Assembly (NCBI GenBank): GCA_023150875.1
Contig: JAKLKC010000030.1
Location: 16,490-80,489 of the forward strand
Reading direction: 5' to 3'
DNA from: Myxococcota bacterium
GTDB lineage: Bacteria; Myxococcota_A; UBA796; UBA9615; JAKLKC01
Length of the DNA stretch: 64,000 bases
The position numbers were made by a program, and so were the translations under genes. Below the pieces are notes generated by a model. The model searched no databases. It had not been told where the DNA came from and saw only the letters and a program-made list of their open reading frames with translations. This document shows, piece after piece, positions 27,343 to 36,428 of this stretch. Position 1 is the stretch's first letter; each line of letters begins with the position of its first letter.

Positions 27343-28107
27343 ATGCGAAGCCGATCCGCGCCCCTGGTGATCGCCGCCGGCCTGGTGGGCCTGATCGCGG
27401 CCGGCGTGTCCGGGCCGGGGGGAGTCGGGGCCCGCGGGCGGGTGGAGGAGGGCGGATCCGTCTCCGCTACCTCCGAGGTCGCCGCCCCGGGGACGGTCCA
27501 GGCGACGGGGGGCGACGGCCGGGTGACGGTGACCTTCGCCGAGGTGGAGGGGGGAGCCGTCGACGGGTACCGGATCTACTTCTCGACCTGCGACTTCGAC
27601 GCCGGCGCCTGCGAGGGGGAGTCCGATCCCCGGTCCTACGTCGATCCCGCCGGCGCCGCCTCCCCGCTGGAGGTCGACGCCGCCGGGGCGGCGATGGCGC
27701 TGCGGGCCATCCGGGGCGGCGACGACGACACCGCCACCGGCGACGACGACACCGCCACCGGCGACGACGACACGGCGAGCGACGACGACACGGCGAGCGA
27801 CGACGACACCGCGGGCGACGACGACGCCGAGGAGACGCTGTCGGCGACGGTGTCGCCCCTGACCAACGGGGAGACCTACCTCCTGGCGGTGGCGGCGGTG
27901 CAGGACGGCGTCGAGGGGGACTGGACCCCCGCGGTGTCGGCCACCACCGGCGCCACCGGGGGCTGGGCGGCGCTGGCCGGTGACGACGGAGCCTCCTGCG
28001 GGGAGTGTTCGGCCCCGGCGGCGACGCCGGGTGGGGCGACCGGCTCCCTGCTCCTGCTGTCCATCGGGTACGTTCTCTCTCGGCGCGGGCGCGGGCCCGG
28101 CCGATGA
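27343..28107 (+). CDS. Exported FN3-like protein with Asp-repeat insert and C-terminal sorting tail
   Basis: The 254-residue protein has a signal peptide and then what looks like one fibronectin type III domain: PGTVQATGGDGRVTVTFAEV, VDGYRIYFSTC and, after an interruption, SPLTNGETYLLAVAAVQDG. The interruption is an acidic repeat of the form GDDDTAT/SDDDTAS lying between strands of the domain. The C-terminus has CGEC, a hydrophobic stretch (TGSLLLLSIGYVLS) and RRGRGPGR, resembling the MYXO-CTERM signal. It is preceded by a strong sigma-54 promoter, so expression probably depends on a specialised activator. Surface location is inferred; the role is unknown. Confidence 0.75.
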   Translation: MRSRSAPLVIAAGLVGLIAAGVSGPGGVGARGRVEEGGSVSATSEVAAPGTVQATGGDGRVTVTFAEVEGGAVDGYRIYFSTCDFDAGACEGESDPRSYVDPAGAASPLEVDAAGAAMALRAIRGGDDDTATGDDDTATGDDDTASDDDTASDDDTAGDDDAEETLSATVSPLTNGETYLLAVAAVQDGVEGDWTPAVSATTGATGGWAALAGDDGASCGECSAPAATPGGATGSLLLLSIGYVLSRRGRGPGR

Positions 28108-28160
28108 GGGCCGGCCGGTCGCCCCCGAGATCCCCGCCCCACGCCATGGAGAGACCGAAG

Positions 28161-28901
28161 ATGCCGTCCTTCCGCTCCACCATCGCCCTCGCCGCCCTCG
28201 CCGCCTCCGCCCTGGCGGCTCCGGACGCCGGGGCGGCCTTCCTGCAGGAGCCCGACGAGTCCCCGAAGTGGTTCACCACCTCCTTCGGGCCCCGCTTCAT
28301 GCTCATCGAGCAGCAGGCGTACCGCGACGTGTACGCCGACAGCGGCCTCGCCACCGCCTTCCAGCTCACGTTCGGCTGGGTGCCGATCTCGCGTTACGTG
28401 GACGTGGAGATGGAGCTGGGGATCGCCTACGCGGGCCGGTGCGGCAGCGCCGTGAACGTCGAGACCTCGGAGCAGAGCGCCGACCGGGTGCTCCTCAAGA
28501 TGTTCCCGCTGTCGGCGGGGGTGCTCCTGGGGATCGATCCCGTGCCCGAGTTCCCCATCGTGCCCTTCGGGAGGGTGGGGATCGAGGTGGTGCCCTGGAG
28601 CGAGACCGACGCCGAGGTGACCCTGTCCTCCGACGACAGCCCCCTGGGCGAGATCTGCGGCGCCTCCGGCGGAGGCTCGACGACCCGCGGCGCCGAGTGG
28701 ACCTGGCACGCCGGCTTCGGCCTCCAGATCCTCCTGGACCGCATCGAGCCGGCCCGGGCGTCGGCGCTGGACGCCAAGGCGGGGATCAACGACACGTACC
28801 TCGTCCTGGAGGCCCGCCGCGCCTCCACCCTCGCCCGCAGCGCCGGCGGCGTCGACCTGACCTCGTGGTCGGTCCTGGCGACGCTGAAGTTCGCCTACTG
28901 A
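28161..28901 (+). CDS. Probable outer-membrane beta-barrel protein
   Basis: The 246-residue protein has a signal peptide (STIALAALAASALAAPDAGAA) and alternating hydrophobic/polar strands such as YVDVEMELGIAYAG, VLLKMFPLSAGVLLGID and TYLVLEARRAST, ending in WSVLATLKFAY with the terminal aromatic residue typical of barrels. The ATG at 28161 has GGAGAG at the right distance, whereas the ATG at 28146 does not. It follows the FN3-like gene by 53 bases on the same strand and may be read from the same sigma-54 promoter. Confidence 0.7.
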   Translation: MPSFRSTIALAALAASALAAPDAGAAFLQEPDESPKWFTTSFGPRFMLIEQQAYRDVYADSGLATAFQLTFGWVPISRYVDVEMELGIAYAGRCGSAVNVETSEQSADRVLLKMFPLSAGVLLGIDPVPEFPIVPFGRVGIEVVPWSETDAEVTLSSDDSPLGEICGASGGGSTTRGAEWTWHAGFGLQILLDRIEPARASALDAKAGINDTYLVLEARRASTLARSAGGVDLTSWSVLATLKFAY

Positions 28902-28922
28902 CCGCCCGGTCCTGGGATCCCG

Positions 28923-31900
28923 TCAGCCCGGGGTGGCCACGACGTCTCCGGCGTCCCGGGTGGGCCAGGCGCCGCCGGGGCCCGGGGCGAGGCCCCAGGT
29001 GGCGGCGGGGTGCGCGGACCAGGACGGCAGCCAGGGAGGGGGCGCAAGGGGATCGGGGGGGGAGATCAGGCCCTCCGCCGCCTCGGGCAGCAGGGGGGCC
29101 ATCGTCCCTTGGACCACACGGTCCCGTACCGCGTCCCACGCCGCCGCCCCCAGGTCCACCGCCCGCAGGGATCCCCGGGCGTCCACGGCGAACCCGATCC
29201 GGGCGGGGGTGTGTGCGCGGACGCACAGGGCCTCCTCGGGGGGGCCCCGGAGGGCCGCCAGGGGGCCGGGCCAGGCCGGCTCCACCAGGGCCAGGGCGGC
29301 GAGGGCCAGGGCGGCGCGGCGCAGGGTGGCCCTCTCGTCGGTGGCGGGGCCGGGATCGGCGCCGGGCAGGCGGGCGGCCCAGGCCCGGGGGGCGGCCAGC
29401 TCCGGGGACAGCACCGCGTCGGCGGGGGCTTCGGGGCGTAGCGGATCGGGGAAGGCGCCGAGCCAGGGGAGCCAGGCCCCCGCCGGGGTCCCGGCGTGGA
29501 GGATCAGCCCCCGGCCCAGGGGGTCGAAGGTCTCCTCGGGGACGGGGAGGGGGATCCGGCCCCGCGCCCGCACCGCCAGGGCGTCCCGGAGCATGTCCGC
29601 GGCGGGCACCGCCACCCGGGGCTCCCCGGACACCAGGGGGAGGAGGACGAGGTGCCCGGTGCTCCCGGGGGGGACCTCCCCCAGCAGTTCCAGCAGGCCG
29701 AGGACGGGCATGGGCTCGGGGGCGGTGGGGCCCGGCACCAGCCAGCCGCGGCCGGGGAGCTCGGGGAGCAGGGACTGGAGGGAGCCCCCGGCGGCGCCCA
29801 GGCGGGACCCGGCCCACAGGGGCAGGGGAGGGCCGAAGGGGAAGAGCAGGGAGTCCGCCCGGGCGGGCGCCAGCCAGGGGCGCAGCAGGGCCTGGGCGGG
29901 GCTGGCCAGGCCGGCGACGTCCCGGGGCACCCCGATGGGGGGAGGGGCGAGCACGGGGTGGCCCGGGGGTGGCTCGGGGCGGGGGGGAAGGGCCGGAGGT
30001 CCGGCGTCGGCGCCGATCCGGACCGCGCCGCCGGCGTCGAGCACTCCGGCGGGGGCCCCGGTGGGGTCCTGGAGGCGGGTGAGGGTCGCCTCCCCGAGGG
30101 CCCTCCCGGCCCAGCCCAGCCCGGCGGGATCCGGGACCTCCAGCGCCCCGTCCCGGCCCACGTAGGCCCACCCCCCGAGGGAGGGGGCGGCCCCAAAGGA
30201 CGCCGGGACGGCGGCGGGGGGCGGCGAGGACTCGTCCACGACGTCGGGCACCTCGCTCCAGGGCTCCCAGGAGGGGTCGAGGAGCCGGAAGTCGTCGGGG
30301 TCCGAGGCCAGGTCGGTGGCGTCCTCGGAGGGGTGCCAGGCCTCGTCCCCGGGCGCGGCTCCCGGGGCGGCGGCGTAGGAGCGCAGCGGGACCTCCGCCC
30401 CGTCCTCGATGGAGCGCAGGGCCTCGGGCCGGCCCGCGGCGTCCCGCTCCAGCGCCAGGCGGGCCAGGGGGAGGCCCCCGGGGTCCCGGTACTCCACGGC
30501 GTCCACCCGCCCGCCGGGCCCCGGGATCCGCACCAGCTCCGCGCCCGTGGGCGTCCGTCCCGATCCGGGCCGGCCGTCCCGGTCGTAGCGCAGGTGGGCG
30601 GTGCCCCGGCCGGCGGCGTTCACCGAGGTGGGCCTGCCCGCCGCGTCCCTCCCGATGGACAGCCCCCCCGCCCCGGGGGAGGCGACGGAGGAGAGGCGGC
30701 CGTCGGCGCCGTAGCCCAGCAGCAGCGCCCCCCCCGGGACTCCGCCCGCCTCGCCTGCCCGGGCGGAGATCGGGCGGCCCGCCGGGTCGTGGGCGAGGCG
30801 CGTCTCCCCTCCCGGCCCGGCGATCCGGCGCGGCATCCCCGCGGCGTCGTGCTCCACCGCCCGCGCTCCCCCCTCGCCCTCGCCGGCCCCGGGACCCGCC
30901 GAGGCGAAGCGCCCCGAGGGATCGTGGCGCACCGAGAGGGCCGCCTCCCCGGGGCGGCCCACCGCCACCACCCGGCCCGCGAGGGAGCGCAGGGTCGTTC
31001 CCGGAGGGGGAACGGCGTCCTCGCCGGGGCGGGGCGGAGGGGCGGAGCCGATGGAGGCGACGGCGCCATCTCCTTGATATTCCAGTGAGAATCCGCGCCC
31101 GCCCGGCGGGCCCGCCCCCAGCCAGTCCCCCGCCCCGGAGGTCCGCAGGGCCCGCCAGCGCCCCAGGCGATCCCAAGAGAGGCGGGCGGCGCGGCCGGAG
31201 GGGTCCAGGAGGGCGGTGGGGAGGCCGGCGGCGGTGCGGCGCAGGCGCCAGGCTCCCCCGGGGAGCACCACCGCGGAGAGGCGATCGGCCTCGTCCAGGA
31301 GGAGCCCGGCGCGGGCGCCGCTGGGGGAGGTGACCGAGGCCAGCCGGCCCCCGCTCCGCCCCATGGCCCACGTCTCGCCGTGGACGTCCCCCAGGGCCAC
31401 CGGCCGGCCGGCGTCGTCCCGGGTCACCGAGACCTTCCCTCCGGCGGGGTCGTGGAGGGCCCGGACCTCGCCCCCGGGGCCGAGGTCGAAGCGGTGGCGG
31501 GCCCCGGCGGCGGAGGCGGCCACCACCCGGCCGGCGCCGTCCCGCTCGAAGGCCAGGGGCGCCCCGCCGGGGAGGGTCGGCCCGGCGTCCGAGACGGCGA
31601 TCTCGCCTCCCCCGGGGGGCCTCAGGGAGCGGACCCGCGCCGCGGGACCGCGCTCCACCTCGAGCCAGGGGGAGGCGGGGCCGGAGATCCGCTGCACCAG
31701 GCCGGCCCCGTCCCGCAGGAGGCGGAAGGTGCCGGGGGCCAGGGAGATCGAGGCGAGGCCCCCCGCGGGATCGTAGGCCACCTCGGTCCCGTTGCCCCGG
31801 GCGTCCGCCAGGCGCGCGATCCGGCCGCGGGCGTCCCGGGCGACGTCCAGGCGGGCGCCGTCGTCGGCGGTGGCGGAGGAAAGGCGCCCGGCGGCGTCCC

Positions 31901-33659
31901 GCCCCAGGCGCAAGGTGGCGGAGGTGGGGCCGGTGAAGGCGACGACCTCGCCCCCGGCGGCGCGGTGGAACGTGAAGTCCCCCTCTCCGGCGGCGTCCAG
32001 CCCGGTGATCCTCCCCGCCCCGTCCCTCCGGACGGTGAAGCCGGCGAGCTGGGGGGAGAGGACCCGCGCCAGGCGGCCGTCACTCCCCCAGCCCAGGGTG
32101 GCGGACGCCGCCGCCGGCCCCTCGATGGCCGAGAGGCGCCCCCCGTCCCAGCGCACCGCGGTCCGCCGTCCGGCGGCGTCCACGATGGCCGTCACCCGGC
32201 CGTCGCCGTCCCGCTCCAGGGCGAGGGAACCCGCCCCCGTGGTGAGCTCCGACAGGCGGCCCTCCCCGTCCCAGGCGAAGGAGGCCGGGGCATCGCTCCC
32301 CACCCGGACCTCCAGGGGGCGGGCTCCCGATCCGTCGAAGCGCACGGTCTCCTCGGGTCGCCCCGGGACCCGCACCCGGCGGGTGGCGCCGTCCAGGTCC
32401 CAGTCGACGTCGAGGCGAGGGATCCCGGGGGCGGACGCGGTCACCCCCGCCCGGCCCTCCAGGAAGTCGCCGCGCCAGTCCAGGTCCAGGTGGGCTCCCG
32501 GCCCCGCCACCGCGACCACCCGGTCCAGGCCGTCGTAGCGGACCCGCACGGGGGAGGCGCTCCCCGCGTCGGAGAGGGCGGTGAGGCGGCCGGAGGGGTC
32601 GTACTGGAGGACGTGGCGGACCCCCGGGCCGGCGATCTCCACGAGACGTTCCGCGCGCCAGCGCAGCTCCACGCGCCTGCCACCGGCGTCCTCGGCGGCG
32701 ACGATCCGGCCGTCCGGGCCCGCCTGGAGGCGGAGGGAGATCCCGCTCCCCCTCACCTCGGAGGGGCCCGAGGGTCCGGGGAAGACGGTGAGCACCGCCC
32801 CCGAGGCGGAGCGGGACTCGGCGAGGCGTCCGTCGGCCGAGAAGCGCTCGGTGGCGCCGTCGGGGAGGGTGCGGCGCCAGCCGGCGCCGTCCCGGACCAG
32901 GGTGGAGGGCCCCCGCAGGTCGGAGCGGTACTCCGCCGCCGGCTCCCCGGCGTCCTCTCCCCGGTCCTCGGGGCCGCCGAGCCAGCGGTGCTCCATGTCG
33001 GCGAGGAAGGCGGGATCGGTCCGCAGGCGCTCGCGGAAGGCGCGGCCCAGGGGGATCCCGGGCTCGATCAGGGCGCCGTTCCGGGTCCGGGCGTCGACGA
33101 TCTGGTCGACGAGGCGGTCCAGGGCCTCCCCGCGGGCGGCGCCGGAGTGGTAGGGGTGGAGGAAGCCGTCGGCCTCGGCCACCACGGCCACCGCCGAGGA
33201 GGCGTCCAGGACGCGGGTGCCGAAGGACCAGGACCAGCCGGGGGCGAGGGCGGGATCCCCGGGCCCCCGGTGGTCGTACCACAGCACGAAGGGCGCGGCG
33301 GGGTCGACGGCGCGGGGGTCGAGGAGGGGGAAGGCCCCCACCAGCCGCCCCGACAGCAGGGAGACCGACAGCGCGGGGCCGGCGGCGGCGAAGAGGTCGA
33401 TGGCGATCCCCCTCCCCCCCTGGTCCCCGGGACCGGAGACCACTGGGTCGTGGACGGGGACGGGCGCGGGGGTGCCGGCCCCCCCGGCGCGGGGAGGCGC
33501 GCCCAGGGCCCCGAGTCCCAGCATCGTCAGCGCGAGGGCGAGGGCGCGGCGGCGGCGAGACCGGAGCCCGCGCGGATCCGGCCCGGCGCCGCCCCCACCG
33601 GCGCCGCCCCCGTGGCCGCCGCGGCCCCCGCGGGCGATCGGCTCCATCCTCAGGTCCAC
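28923..33659 (-). CDS. Very large exported YD/RHS-repeat protein
   Basis: The 1578-residue protein starts at a GTG at 33659 behind GGAGGGAGC and has a basic N-terminus followed by a hydrophobic segment (ALALALTMLGLGALG). After an N-terminal domain with FVLWYDHRGPGDPALAPGWSWSFG, residues about 260-1100 are dozens of YD-type repeats (for example VRYDGLDRVVAVAGPG and LRYDRDGRPGSGRTP), which form a hollow beta-barrel shell in RHS proteins. The usual RHS core motif before a toxin is absent. The last 450 residues are a Pro/Leu-rich region ending DAGDVVATPG. It therefore looks like a structural surface protein or carrier, not a typical polymorphic toxin, and no immunity-like gene lies next to its C-terminus. 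Confidence 0.85.
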   Translation of the reverse strand: MDLRMEPIARGGRGGHGGGAGGGGAGPDPRGLRSRRRRALALALTMLGLGALGAPPRAGGAGTPAPVPVHDPVVSGPGDQGGRGIAIDLFAAAGPALSVSLLSGRLVGAFPLLDPRAVDPAAPFVLWYDHRGPGDPALAPGWSWSFGTRVLDASSAVAVVAEADGFLHPYHSGAARGEALDRLVDQIVDARTRNGALIEPGIPLGRAFRERLRTDPAFLADMEHRWLGGPEDRGEDAGEPAAEYRSDLRGPSTLVRDGAGWRRTLPDGATERFSADGRLAESRSASGAVLTVFPGPSGPSEVRGSGISLRLQAGPDGRIVAAEDAGGRRVELRWRAERLVEIAGPGVRHVLQYDPSGRLTALSDAGSASPVRVRYDGLDRVVAVAGPGAHLDLDWRGDFLEGRAGVTASAPGIPRLDVDWDLDGATRRVRVPGRPEETVRFDGSGARPLEVRVGSDAPASFAWDGEGRLSELTTGAGSLALERDGDGRVTAIVDAAGRRTAVRWDGGRLSAIEGPAAASATLGWGSDGRLARVLSPQLAGFTVRRDGAGRITGLDAAGEGDFTFHRAAGGEVVAFTGPTSATLRLGRDAAGRLSSATADDGARLDVARDARGRIARLADARGNGTEVAYDPAGGLASISLAPGTFRLLRDGAGLVQRISGPASPWLEVERGPAARVRSLRPPGGGEIAVSDAGPTLPGGAPLAFERDGAGRVVAASAAGARHRFDLGPGGEVRALHDPAGGKVSVTRDDAGRPVALGDVHGETWAMGRSGGRLASVTSPSGARAGLLLDEADRLSAVVLPGGAWRLRRTAAGLPTALLDPSGRAARLSWDRLGRWRALRTSGAGDWLGAGPPGGRGFSLEYQGDGAVASIGSAPPPRPGEDAVPPPGTTLRSLAGRVVAVGRPGEAALSVRHDPSGRFASAGPGAGEGEGGARAVEHDAAGMPRRIAGPGGETRLAHDPAGRPISARAGEAGGVPGGALLLGYGADGRLSSVASPGAGGLSIGRDAAGRPTSVNAAGRGTAHLRYDRDGRPGSGRTPTGAELVRIPGPGGRVDAVEYRDPGGLPLARLALERDAAGRPEALRSIEDGAEVPLRSYAAAPGAAPGDEAWHPSEDATDLASDPDDFRLLDPSWEPWSEVPDVVDESSPPPAAVPASFGAAPSLGGWAYVGRDGALEVPDPAGLGWAGRALGEATLTRLQDPTGAPAGVLDAGGAVRIGADAGPPALPPRPEPPPGHPVLAPPPIGVPRDVAGLASPAQALLRPWLAPARADSLLFPFGPPLPLWAGSRLGAAGGSLQSLLPELPGRGWLVPGPTAPEPMPVLGLLELLGEVPPGSTGHLVLLPLVSGEPRVAVPAADMLRDALAVRARGRIPLPVPEETFDPLGRGLILHAGTPAGAWLPWLGAFPDPLRPEAPADAVLSPELAAPRAWAARLPGADPGPATDERATLRRAALALAALALVEPAWPGPLAALRGPPEEALCVRAHTPARIGFAVDARGSLRAVDLGAAAWDAVRDRVVQGTMAPLLPEAAEGLISPPDPLAPPPWLPSWSAHPAATWGLAPGPGGAWPTRDAGDVVATPG

Positions 33660-33709
33660 CCCGCTCCCTCCGCCCCGCGGTCCGGCGCGGACCCGGCGAG
33701 CATACCGCG

Positions 33710-33855
33710 GGTCCGGGTGTCAGGCACCAACACTTTTACATTTCGCCTCCGCCGCCCCCGCCGAGCACGCGGCGCCGGAGCTGGTCCGGGTGTCAGGCAC
33801 CAACACTTTTACATTTCGCCTCCGCCGCCCCCGCCGGGTACGCGGCGCCGGGGCT
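33710..33855. repeat. Two tandem copies of a 73-bp repeat
   Basis: Copy 1 (33710-33782) and copy 2 (33783-33855) differ at only about three positions. Each contains GGTGTCAGGCACC followed by CACTTTTACATTTCGCC, a strikingly AT-rich core in this DNA. Similar cores recur at 38504 and 63911. The copies lie between the divergent starts of the YD-repeat gene and the membrane protein gene, so they may influence both promoters. Confidence 0.85.
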
Positions 33856-33946
33856 GTTCCCGCCCGGGCTTTCGGGCTAACGTGCGCCCCTTCCCGCGGG
33901 CTCGGTGGGGGCGAGCCCCAGGGGCCCGCGGGTGCGGGGGCTGCCG

Positions 33947-36160
33947 ATGGTGGTCGGGGATCCGGGTCCGGTGGAGGTCCCGTCCGGCCGGAACCCCCTC
34001 CCGCGGGGGTCCGGGCCGCGGATCGCCGTCGCGGGGGCGGTCCTGCTGGCTTCGGTCGCCCTGGCCGCCGCCACCACCACGCCGGCTCCCCCCGCCGCGC
34101 CTCCCCCCCTGGACCCGCCCCTGGCCTGGCCAGCCTGGGGGGCCCTGGGCGCGGTCCTGTGCGCCCTCGCCGCTCCGCGCCGCCGCCGCCTCTTCGGCCC
34201 CCTCGCCGCCGCGGCCCTCGCCGCCGTCGCCCTGTACGCCGCCCACGGCCACCTGCGACCGGGCTTCCCCATCGCCCACGACCGGGAGACCCACCTGTGG
34301 GGCCTGTGGTCCCACTTCCGCTGCCTGCTGGACGGGGATCCCTGGCCGCGGTGGAACCCCTACCTGGGCCTGGGGATGCCGCTGCTCCAGTACTACCCGC
34401 CGGCCATGCTCTACCTGGCGGCGATCCCCATGGCCCTGGGCGCGTCGCCGGTCCAGGCGGGGGCCTTCGTGGTGGTGGTCGCCGCCCTGGCGACGGGGGC
34501 CACCCACGCCTGGGCGGCCCGCCGCCTCGGGTGCGGTGCCGCGGGATCCCTGGTCGCGGCGACGGCGGCGATGCTCGGCCCCTACCGCCTCTTCGACCAG
34601 ACCTACCGGTTCGCCCTGGGGGAGCTGCTGGGGATCTCCCTCGCCCCCCTGTTCCTGGTGCTGGGGCGCGAGGCCGCCCGCTCGGGGGGGAGGCGCCGGT
34701 GGCTCGCCTTCGCCGCCGCCGCCAGCGCCCTACTGCTGACCCACCCCCTCACCGCCCTGATGGACGGGGTGGTCCTGGGGGCCTGGCTGGCCGCGGAGTC
34801 GGCGTGGGAGCGCCGGGGGGCAAGGACCGCCGCCCTCCGCCTCGGCCGGCTGGCGGGCGCCAGCCTCCTGGCCGCCTCCCTCACCGGCGCCTGGCTCCTG
34901 CCCGCCGCCCTGGAGCACGGGGACCTCGCCCTGCGCCACTTCGTGCCCGGACCCGACCGGCCGATCTCCCGCAGCGCCCTGGAGCCCCGGGACCTCGTGC
35001 GGCGCCGGACCTGGACGACCTACGCCGTCCGGCGGACCCGGACCCCCGGCGGGGTCGATCCCGCCGACGCCCTGCCCTTCTACGTGGGGGCGGTGCTGCT
35101 GGGGGCGGCGGTGGCGGCGGTGGCGCTGGGGGCCGGTGGCCGCAGGAGGGCTGAGGGCGCCGGGGGGGAACGCGAGCCCGGCGAGGCGGCGATGGCCCTC
35201 GCCCTGCTGGCCTGCCTGGCCCTGACCTGCGGCGTCGGCTGGCCCCTGATCCAGGCGGTGCCTCCGCTGCGGAGCATGCAGTTCCTCTGGCGGTTCCTGG
35301 GGCCGGCGACCACCCTGGCGGCCCTGTTGTCGGGGCGGCTGGTCGTTCGGGCCTCCCGGATCCACCCCCGCGCCGGCACCGGGACGGCCATGGCGGTGGC
35401 GGCGCTGCTGGTGGCGGACGCCCACCCCTACACCGGCACCACGGGCCGGCTGCAACCCTACGAGGGGGTGGTCCGGCCGCTGCGGGGGAAGCCCGCCCCC
35501 CCGGGGGAGCAGTGGGCCCCGGTGGAGGTCCCGGCGGAAGGCATGACGCGGGTGGAGCTGCTGCGCTACCCCCCGAGCACCCCGTCGCCGCGGATCGCCA
35601 AGGCGCGGCGGGTGTACCCCGAGTACATGCCGCTCCCGGCCTACCGGCGCTACTACCTGCCCTCCCAGGCCGGGGACGGGGGGGAGCGGGTGGCGGCGGC
35701 CTACGGGGTGTCGCTGCGGGTCCCCGACGGCCGGCGGCCTCCCCGGGGGCTGCCGGCGCGGGCGATGGTGGCCCTCCGCCCCGAGGCGGAGCGCGGCTCC
35801 CGGGACCTGCCGGGCGCCCGGCTGGAGGTCGAGCCCGAGTCCCTCGGGATCGCGCTCCCCCCGGGCCACGGCGGCGGCCGCCTCCGCGTCTCCTTCGCCT
35901 GGTATCCCGGCTGGCGGGTCCGGGTGGACGGCGGGCCCTGGACCGACGCCGGCGGCGCCGTGGGCCTCCTCGCCGCCAACGTCGCCCCGTCCGCGCGGAG
36001 GGTGGAGTTCCGCTACACCCACGCCACGCCCGCCAGGAGGGCCGGGATCGCCGCGTCGCTGCTGGCCTGCCTGGGGATCGGGATCGGCGCGGTCCGCGCC
36101 CGGGGCCGTGGGGAGCGGCCCGCGTCACCCCGGCTCCGGGAGACCGGCACGGGACCCTGA
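33947..36160 (+). CDS. Large multi-pass membrane protein (YfhO/GT-C-like)
   Basis: The 737-residue protein has about eleven membrane helices over residues 25-500 and a C-terminal periplasmic beta domain (RLRVSFAWYPGWRVRVDGG) before a last helix. The first large loop holds HDRETHLWGLWSHFRCLLDGDPWPRWNPYLGLGMPLLQYYPP, whose leading acidic pair and WNPYLGxGxP pattern are characteristic of bacterial YfhO-like and related membrane proteins thought to transfer sugars from lipid carriers. The C-terminal WYPGWxVxVDG motif supports that family. ATG 33947 was chosen; a GTG at 33905 would add 14 residues. It converges on the response regulator gene. Confidence 0.8.
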   Translation: MVVGDPGPVEVPSGRNPLPRGSGPRIAVAGAVLLASVALAAATTTPAPPAAPPPLDPPLAWPAWGALGAVLCALAAPRRRRLFGPLAAAALAAVALYAAHGHLRPGFPIAHDRETHLWGLWSHFRCLLDGDPWPRWNPYLGLGMPLLQYYPPAMLYLAAIPMALGASPVQAGAFVVVVAALATGATHAWAARRLGCGAAGSLVAATAAMLGPYRLFDQTYRFALGELLGISLAPLFLVLGREAARSGGRRRWLAFAAAASALLLTHPLTALMDGVVLGAWLAAESAWERRGARTAALRLGRLAGASLLAASLTGAWLLPAALEHGDLALRHFVPGPDRPISRSALEPRDLVRRRTWTTYAVRRTRTPGGVDPADALPFYVGAVLLGAAVAAVALGAGGRRRAEGAGGEREPGEAAMALALLACLALTCGVGWPLIQAVPPLRSMQFLWRFLGPATTLAALLSGRLVVRASRIHPRAGTGTAMAVAALLVADAHPYTGTTGRLQPYEGVVRPLRGKPAPPGEQWAPVEVPAEGMTRVELLRYPPSTPSPRIAKARRVYPEYMPLPAYRRYYLPSQAGDGGERVAAAYGVSLRVPDGRRPPRGLPARAMVALRPEAERGSRDLPGARLEVEPESLGIALPPGHGGGRLRVSFAWYPGWRVRVDGGPWTDAGGAVGLLAANVAPSARRVEFRYTHATPARRAGIAASLLACLGIGIGAVRARGRGERPASPRLRETGTGP

Positions 36161-36219
36161 GCCGACGTCGGCGGGGAGGGGGGCGGCGGCCGGGCGGCGG
36201 GCGCCCCGCGCCGTCGACT

Positions 36220-36401
36220 GACTCGGGTTTCGCACTTTCGGGCCGTCGCGAGGTCCAGGACTGGGCGAGCCCCGGCAAGGAGCAGGGCCGGATTTCGCGG
36301 GAGGTGTGGTGGACCCACATCGACCCAGAAATCCGGCACCGCGACGCCGCCGCGGCCGGCCAGGACGGACCGCAGCAGGCCAGGAATGCGAAACCCGAGT
36401 C
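36220..36401. repeat. 182-base nested inverted repeat (MITE-like or giant hairpin)
   Basis: The outer arms GACTCGGGTTTCGCA (36220-36234) and TGCGAAACCCGAGTC (36387-36401) are a perfect 15-base inverted repeat. Inside lie perfect 10-base arms GCCGGATTTC (36287-36296) and GAAATCCGGC (36328-36337), and at the apex TGTGG (36305-36309) and CCACA (36315-36319). All three pairs share a centre near 36311-36312. No open frame of interest lies inside. It fills the 268-base gap between convergent genes. Confidence 0.8.
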
Positions 36402-36428
36402 TGAGGTGGGCGGAGATCGGACCGTATG

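Noticed and set aside
27715..27835. Regular gacgacgacaccgccaccggc repeats that could look like a CRISPR or satellite array
   Set aside because: The units are in frame and encode the acidic DDDTAT linker of an exported protein; there are no distinct spacers.
36161..36172. GCCGACGTCGGC palindrome directly after the stop of the membrane protein gene as a terminator
   Set aside because: The 12-base palindrome has no loop and no T-run; short GC palindromes are expected at this base composition.
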